Shown piece after piece: positions 61,707-64,000 of a stretch of 64,000 bases of DNA. The position numbers and the translations under genes are program-made. The first letter of the stretch is position 1. Each line of letters starts with the position of its first letter. The DNA comes from Rugalucina vietnamica (lineage: Eukaryota > Mollusca > Bivalvia > Lucinida > Lucinidae): assembly GCA_964017185.1 (NCBI GenBank), contig OZ024873.1, positions 48,408,760 to 48,472,759 on the forward strand, given 5' to 3'. The notes beneath the pieces were generated by a model. The model had not been told where the DNA came from. It searched no databases and worked only from the letters and a program-made list of their open reading frames with translations.

Positions 61707-62090
61707 GTAAGTAGACAACCTGCGTAATGATCTGTTAGTGGCTGCGGATTCTATCACGGGTGCAATGTCTTCACTAGTGAAGGAGCTGTCAGAGAATAGT
61801 GCCAGTGAAGATGAAGATGATAATTTAAATGGTAAGTAGACAACCTGCGTTATGATCTGTTAGTGGCTGCAGATTCTATCACGGGTGCAATGTCTTCACT
61901 AGTGAAGGAGCTGTCAGAGAATAGTGCCAGTGAAGATGAAGATGATAATTTAAATGGTAAGTAGACAACCTGCGTAATGATCTGTTAGTGGCTGCAGATT
62001 CTATCACGGGTGCAATGTCTTCACTAGTGAAGGAGCTGTCAGAGAATAGTGCCAGTGAAGATGAAGATGATAATTTAAATGGTAAGTAGA
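61707..62090 (+). repeat. Three tandem copies of the exon 13 3' end with donor
   Basis: Period exactly 125 bp; donors 'aatggtaagtag' at 61707 (exon 13), 61832, 61957 and 62082. Copies share changes absent from exon 13 (ctgttagtg, tcagag, gaagatgaa), so they were amplified after the first duplication. No pyrimidine tract or acceptor precedes each copy. Reading past the first donor meets TAG at once, and 125 is not a multiple of three, so the extra copies cannot add residues by intron retention. Confidence 0.9.
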
Positions 62091-62141
62091 CAGTGGGTGA
62101 AAATGAGGCTGCTTGGGGATGTCCGCTACATCAGGATGATT

Positions 62142-62377
62142 TGAGCCACCTCGTGGGAAAACCAACAATTTGGTTTCCGAACAGGTCCGACACAAACCGG
62201 CCTGTAAAAGCACCGAAGAGAGCTAGAAGCTTGAAATTTCGGATTTAAGTATAAGAGGAATTGTACTATCCGAGTAGCGAAAACAAAGGCGCTGATCAGC
62301 TTCGCGGTTACCGCGAAGCTGATCTGCGCCTTTGTTTTCGCCTATGCAGATTGTTGGTTTTCCCATGGGGCGGCTCA
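62142..62377 (+). repeat. Family A foldback MITE
   Basis: TGAGCCACCTCGTGGGAAAA / TTTTCCCATGGGGCGGCTCA, perfect palindrome 'gatcagcttcgcggttaccgcgaagctgatc', flanks TT / TT. Confidence 0.92.
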
Positions 62378-62528
62378 TTTCTGTGTGAAGAGCACAAAAT
62401 GCTCAGAAACCACAGTACAGTTAATGATGTCAATGCTGTTTCTGCCCAACAAGATATGTTTTTATTTCTATTACCACCCAACAAGATAGTAATTGCTGTT
62501 ATTTGACATTATCTTGTTCCATATTCAG

Positions 62529-62647
62529 GTGATTTAGAGATAGTAGACAGCAGTATGATGCAATCCATAGAAAACCTGACTAGTTGGCAGAGAGAAGTAC
62601 AGCGCAGACTGGGCCAGGAGGCAGAGTTTATCTCTGAAAAGTGGTAA
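62529..62647 (+). CDS. DTNB: Dystrobrevin exon 14 (terminal, first copy)
   Basis: Acceptor 'ttccatattcag', phase in 1. Reads G-DLEIVDSSMMQSIENLTSWQ, then REVQRRLGQEAEFISEKW and stop TAA (residues about 638-676). An amphipathic helix rich in Q, E and R, plausibly coiled coil. I see no close vertebrate counterpart. A possible donor lies just before the stop (gaaaagtg|gtaaca), so the exon may instead continue to exons outside the window. Confidence 0.8.
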
Positions 62648-62671
62648 CAGTAATGACATTTAAGAAATGTC

Positions 62672-62757
62672 CTCAAACCAGAGAAGTCCTGGCTAGTTGG
62701 CTGAGAGAGGTACAGTGGAGACTATGCCAGGAAGCAAAGTTTATCTCTGAATAACAG
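62672..62757 (+). pseudogene. Partial copy of exon 14 without acceptor
   Basis: 'accagagaagtcctggctagttggctgagagagg' to 'tttatctctgaataac' copies the second half of exon 14, without the 'gtgatttagag' start and without a splice acceptor. Confidence 0.75.
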
Positions 62758-62811
62758 TAATGACATTTGAGAAATGGTAACAGCACTGACATTGTCTTCT
62801 TCTGTATTCAG

Positions 62812-62924
62812 GTGATTTAGAGATAGTAGACAGCAGTATAATGCAGACCAGAGAAGACCTTGCTAGTTGGCAGAGAGAAGTACAGTGCAGACTGGGCCAG
62901 GAAGCAGAGTTTATCTCTGAATAA
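62812..62924 (+). CDS. DTNB: Alternative terminal exon 14b
   Basis: Own acceptor 'ttcttctgtattcag', phase in 1 as exon 14, open to TAA at 62922-62924. Reads G-DLEIVDSSIMQTREDLASWQ, then REVQCRLGQEAEFISE. It differs from exon 14 at several residues and lacks the KW end. Use instead of exon 14 would give a slightly different C-terminus. Expression not provable here. Confidence 0.55.
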
Positions 62925-62981
62925 CAGTAATGACATTTGAGAAATGGTAACAGCACTGACATTGTCTTCTTCTGTATTCAG

Positions 62982-63109
62982 GTGATTTAGAGATAGTAGA
63001 CAGCAGTATAATGCAGACCAGAGAAGACCTTGCTAGTTGGCAGAGAGAGGTACAGTGGGGACTAGGCTACGTAGCAAAGTTTATTAGCTCGACTGCACGA
63101 AGTGCATAG
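62982..63109 (+). CDS. DTNB: Alternative terminal exon 14c, end replaced by a repeat
   Basis: A 170-bp-offset copy of 14b with an identical acceptor. The first about 25 codons match 14b, then the frame changes to VQWGLGYVAKFI and runs into a repeat starting 'agctcgactgcac' near 63086, stopping at TAG 63107-63109. Could be an exonised repeat end or a dead copy. Confidence 0.45.
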
Positions 63110-64000
63110 AGCTATTGCAGTCACCCCGGTCGTCCACGTTCCCGTTCCCGTGTGCGTTCCCATTCCCGTGCGCGTCACACTTGCGTTAAAGTTTTCTAGA
63201 AGTCCATATCTCAGCAACCACTCGACAGAAAGCATTCATACTTGGACCATAGATACCCTGTAGGGTTAGCTTTCATTCCATGGCATCGGGCCCCTGGGTC
63301 CAGGCCAGGGGGTGGGGCTGGAGGTTAAAATCTAGAACACCTTCAAAAATGGCAATTCTTGTGTTAAAGTTTTCTAGAAGTCCATATCTTGACAACCACT
63401 CATCAGAAAGCATTGATACTTGGGCCATTGACACCCTGTAGGGTCGGCTTTCATTCCATGGCACCAGATCCCTGGGTCCATGCCAGGGGGTGGGGCTAGA
63501 GGTTAAAATCTAGAACACCATTAATAATATTGGCTTTTCTGTAATATAGTATTCTAGAAGTTTATATCTTGAAAACTTTTTATCAGAGGGCTTTCATACT
63601 CGGACCATAGGTACCCTGTAGGGTTGAGTTTCATTTCATGGCATCAGATCTCTGGGTCCATGCCTGGGGGGTGAGGCTAGAGGTTAAAAACTAGAACACT
63701 GTAAATTTAGATGTACTGCTGTGTAACTTTTACAAGGAGTCCATATTTTGACAACAACTGATCATAAAGCATTCATACTTCATGCACTTTAGGTTCCATG
63801 ACATCGGACCTCTGGGTCGGAGTCAGGGGGGCGGGGCTAGAGGTCAAAATCTAGAACTCCCTGAATTTTTTTTTCTTTTCATTTCTTAATAGAAACAACT
63901 TAAGAAGATGGTTTGTCATTCATCTTTTGACTTTGTGACACAGACTTGTGTGTCATGACCGTAAGGATTGGTTGACCTACTTTCCATGGTTCAGTGATTT
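63086..64000 (+). mobile_element. Tandem-unit repeat element, truncated by window end
   Basis: Starts 'agctcgactgcacgaagtgcatagagct' then 'cgtccacgttcccgttcccg'. Four diverged units of about 180 bp contain 'agttttctagaagtccatat', 'gaaagcattcatacttg', 'ggaccataggtaccctgtaggg', 'ttcattccatggcatc' and 'gggggtggggctagaggttaaaatctagaac'. Likely another HINE-like element; its 3' end is outside the window. Confidence 0.6.

Larger units (their letters stand above)
5750..62647 (+). other. DTNB: Dystrobrevin gene, exons 1-14 (partial at 5' end)
   Basis: Whole-gene entry. Dystrobrevins are cytoplasmic members of the dystrophin-associated protein complex; they bind dystrophin through a coiled coil and recruit syntrophins. 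Fourteen exons are joined by GT/AG introns whose phases all match (order 1,1,2,1,0,1,0,2,2,0,2,0,1). From the ATG at 5815 the spliced frame is about 676 codons to TAA at 62647, close to vertebrate DTNA/DTNB lengths. Domain order is EF-hand-like region, ZZ finger, linker, coiled coil, C-terminal Ser/Pro region. Introns are loaded with repeats. The symbol is the usual name given to the single invertebrate orthologue; it is not specifically the beta paralogue. Confidence 0.93.

Noticed and set aside
62282-62340. Hairpins of family A as microRNA genes
   Set aside because: The same hairpin occurs in dozens of dispersed MITE copies with TIRs; a transposable origin explains it fully.

Overview
This is eukaryotic, animal DNA: spliced exons, introns up to about 31 kb, AT-rich sequence and dense interspersed repeats. 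The one host gene I can reconstruct is a dystrobrevin (dystrophin-associated cytoplasmic protein) on the + strand. Its divergence from vertebrate DTNA/DTNB, together with foldback repeats and tandem-repeat-bearing Helitron-like elements typical of bivalve genomes, points to a bivalve mollusc. A dreissenid mussel is my guess from memory of the repeat families, not something I can prove.

Layout. Bases 1-5749 lie upstream of the first recognised exon and hold foldback repeats and tRNA-derived SINEs. From 5750 to 62647 there are 14 dystrobrevin exons plus one candidate 39-nt cassette microexon. Every junction has GT/AG and every splice phase is compatible. Read from the ATG at 5815 the exons give about 676 codons: an EF-hand-like region (exons 1-6), a ZZ zinc finger (exon 7), a linker (exons 8-10), a leucine-rich coiled coil (exons 11-12) and a Ser/Pro-rich C-terminal part (exons 13-14). 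The 31-kb intron between exons 10 and 11 contains a young Ty3/gypsy LTR retrotransposon (29431-36269; LTRs differ at 2 of 820 positions) and most of the repeats. Bases 62648-64000 hold extra copies of the last exon and a truncated repeat.

Most striking points. (1) The gene has three separate tandem duplications at exon borders. Nine in-frame units (eight of 36 nt and one of 57 nt) copy the 3' splice site plus 5' end of exon 6. Three extra 125-nt copies carry the 3' end plus 5' splice site of exon 13. Exon 14 is repeated with its own acceptors. Together these could yield many protein isoforms. (2) The retrotransposon has integrase upstream of reverse transcriptase (Gmr1-like order), a tRNA-Pro-like primer site with a 2-nt insertion, and perfect heat-shock-element arrays upstream of the LTR TATA box. 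One of only two differences between the LTRs falls in such an element. (3) Over 40 copies or fragments of one ~237-bp palindromic MITE-like family (family A below) occur, many within 10-40 nt of splice sites. (4) Several Helitron/HINE-like elements, each with a 3' hairpin and its own internal tandem array, are nested inside older foldback elements. One array has a 3 x 151-bp higher-order repeat structure.

Repeat family names A-D and F used below are local labels. A starts TGAGCCGC and has a GATCAGCTTCGCGG palindrome. B carries 'GCCTGGCGTCC' and 'AGCCCCAGATG'. C is the foldback around 'ACCCACAATCTATG'. D starts 'GGGCCCAGTTGTTCAAA'. F starts 'TGCACTAGTCATTTG'. Boundaries of repeats were judged by eye and may be off by a few bases.
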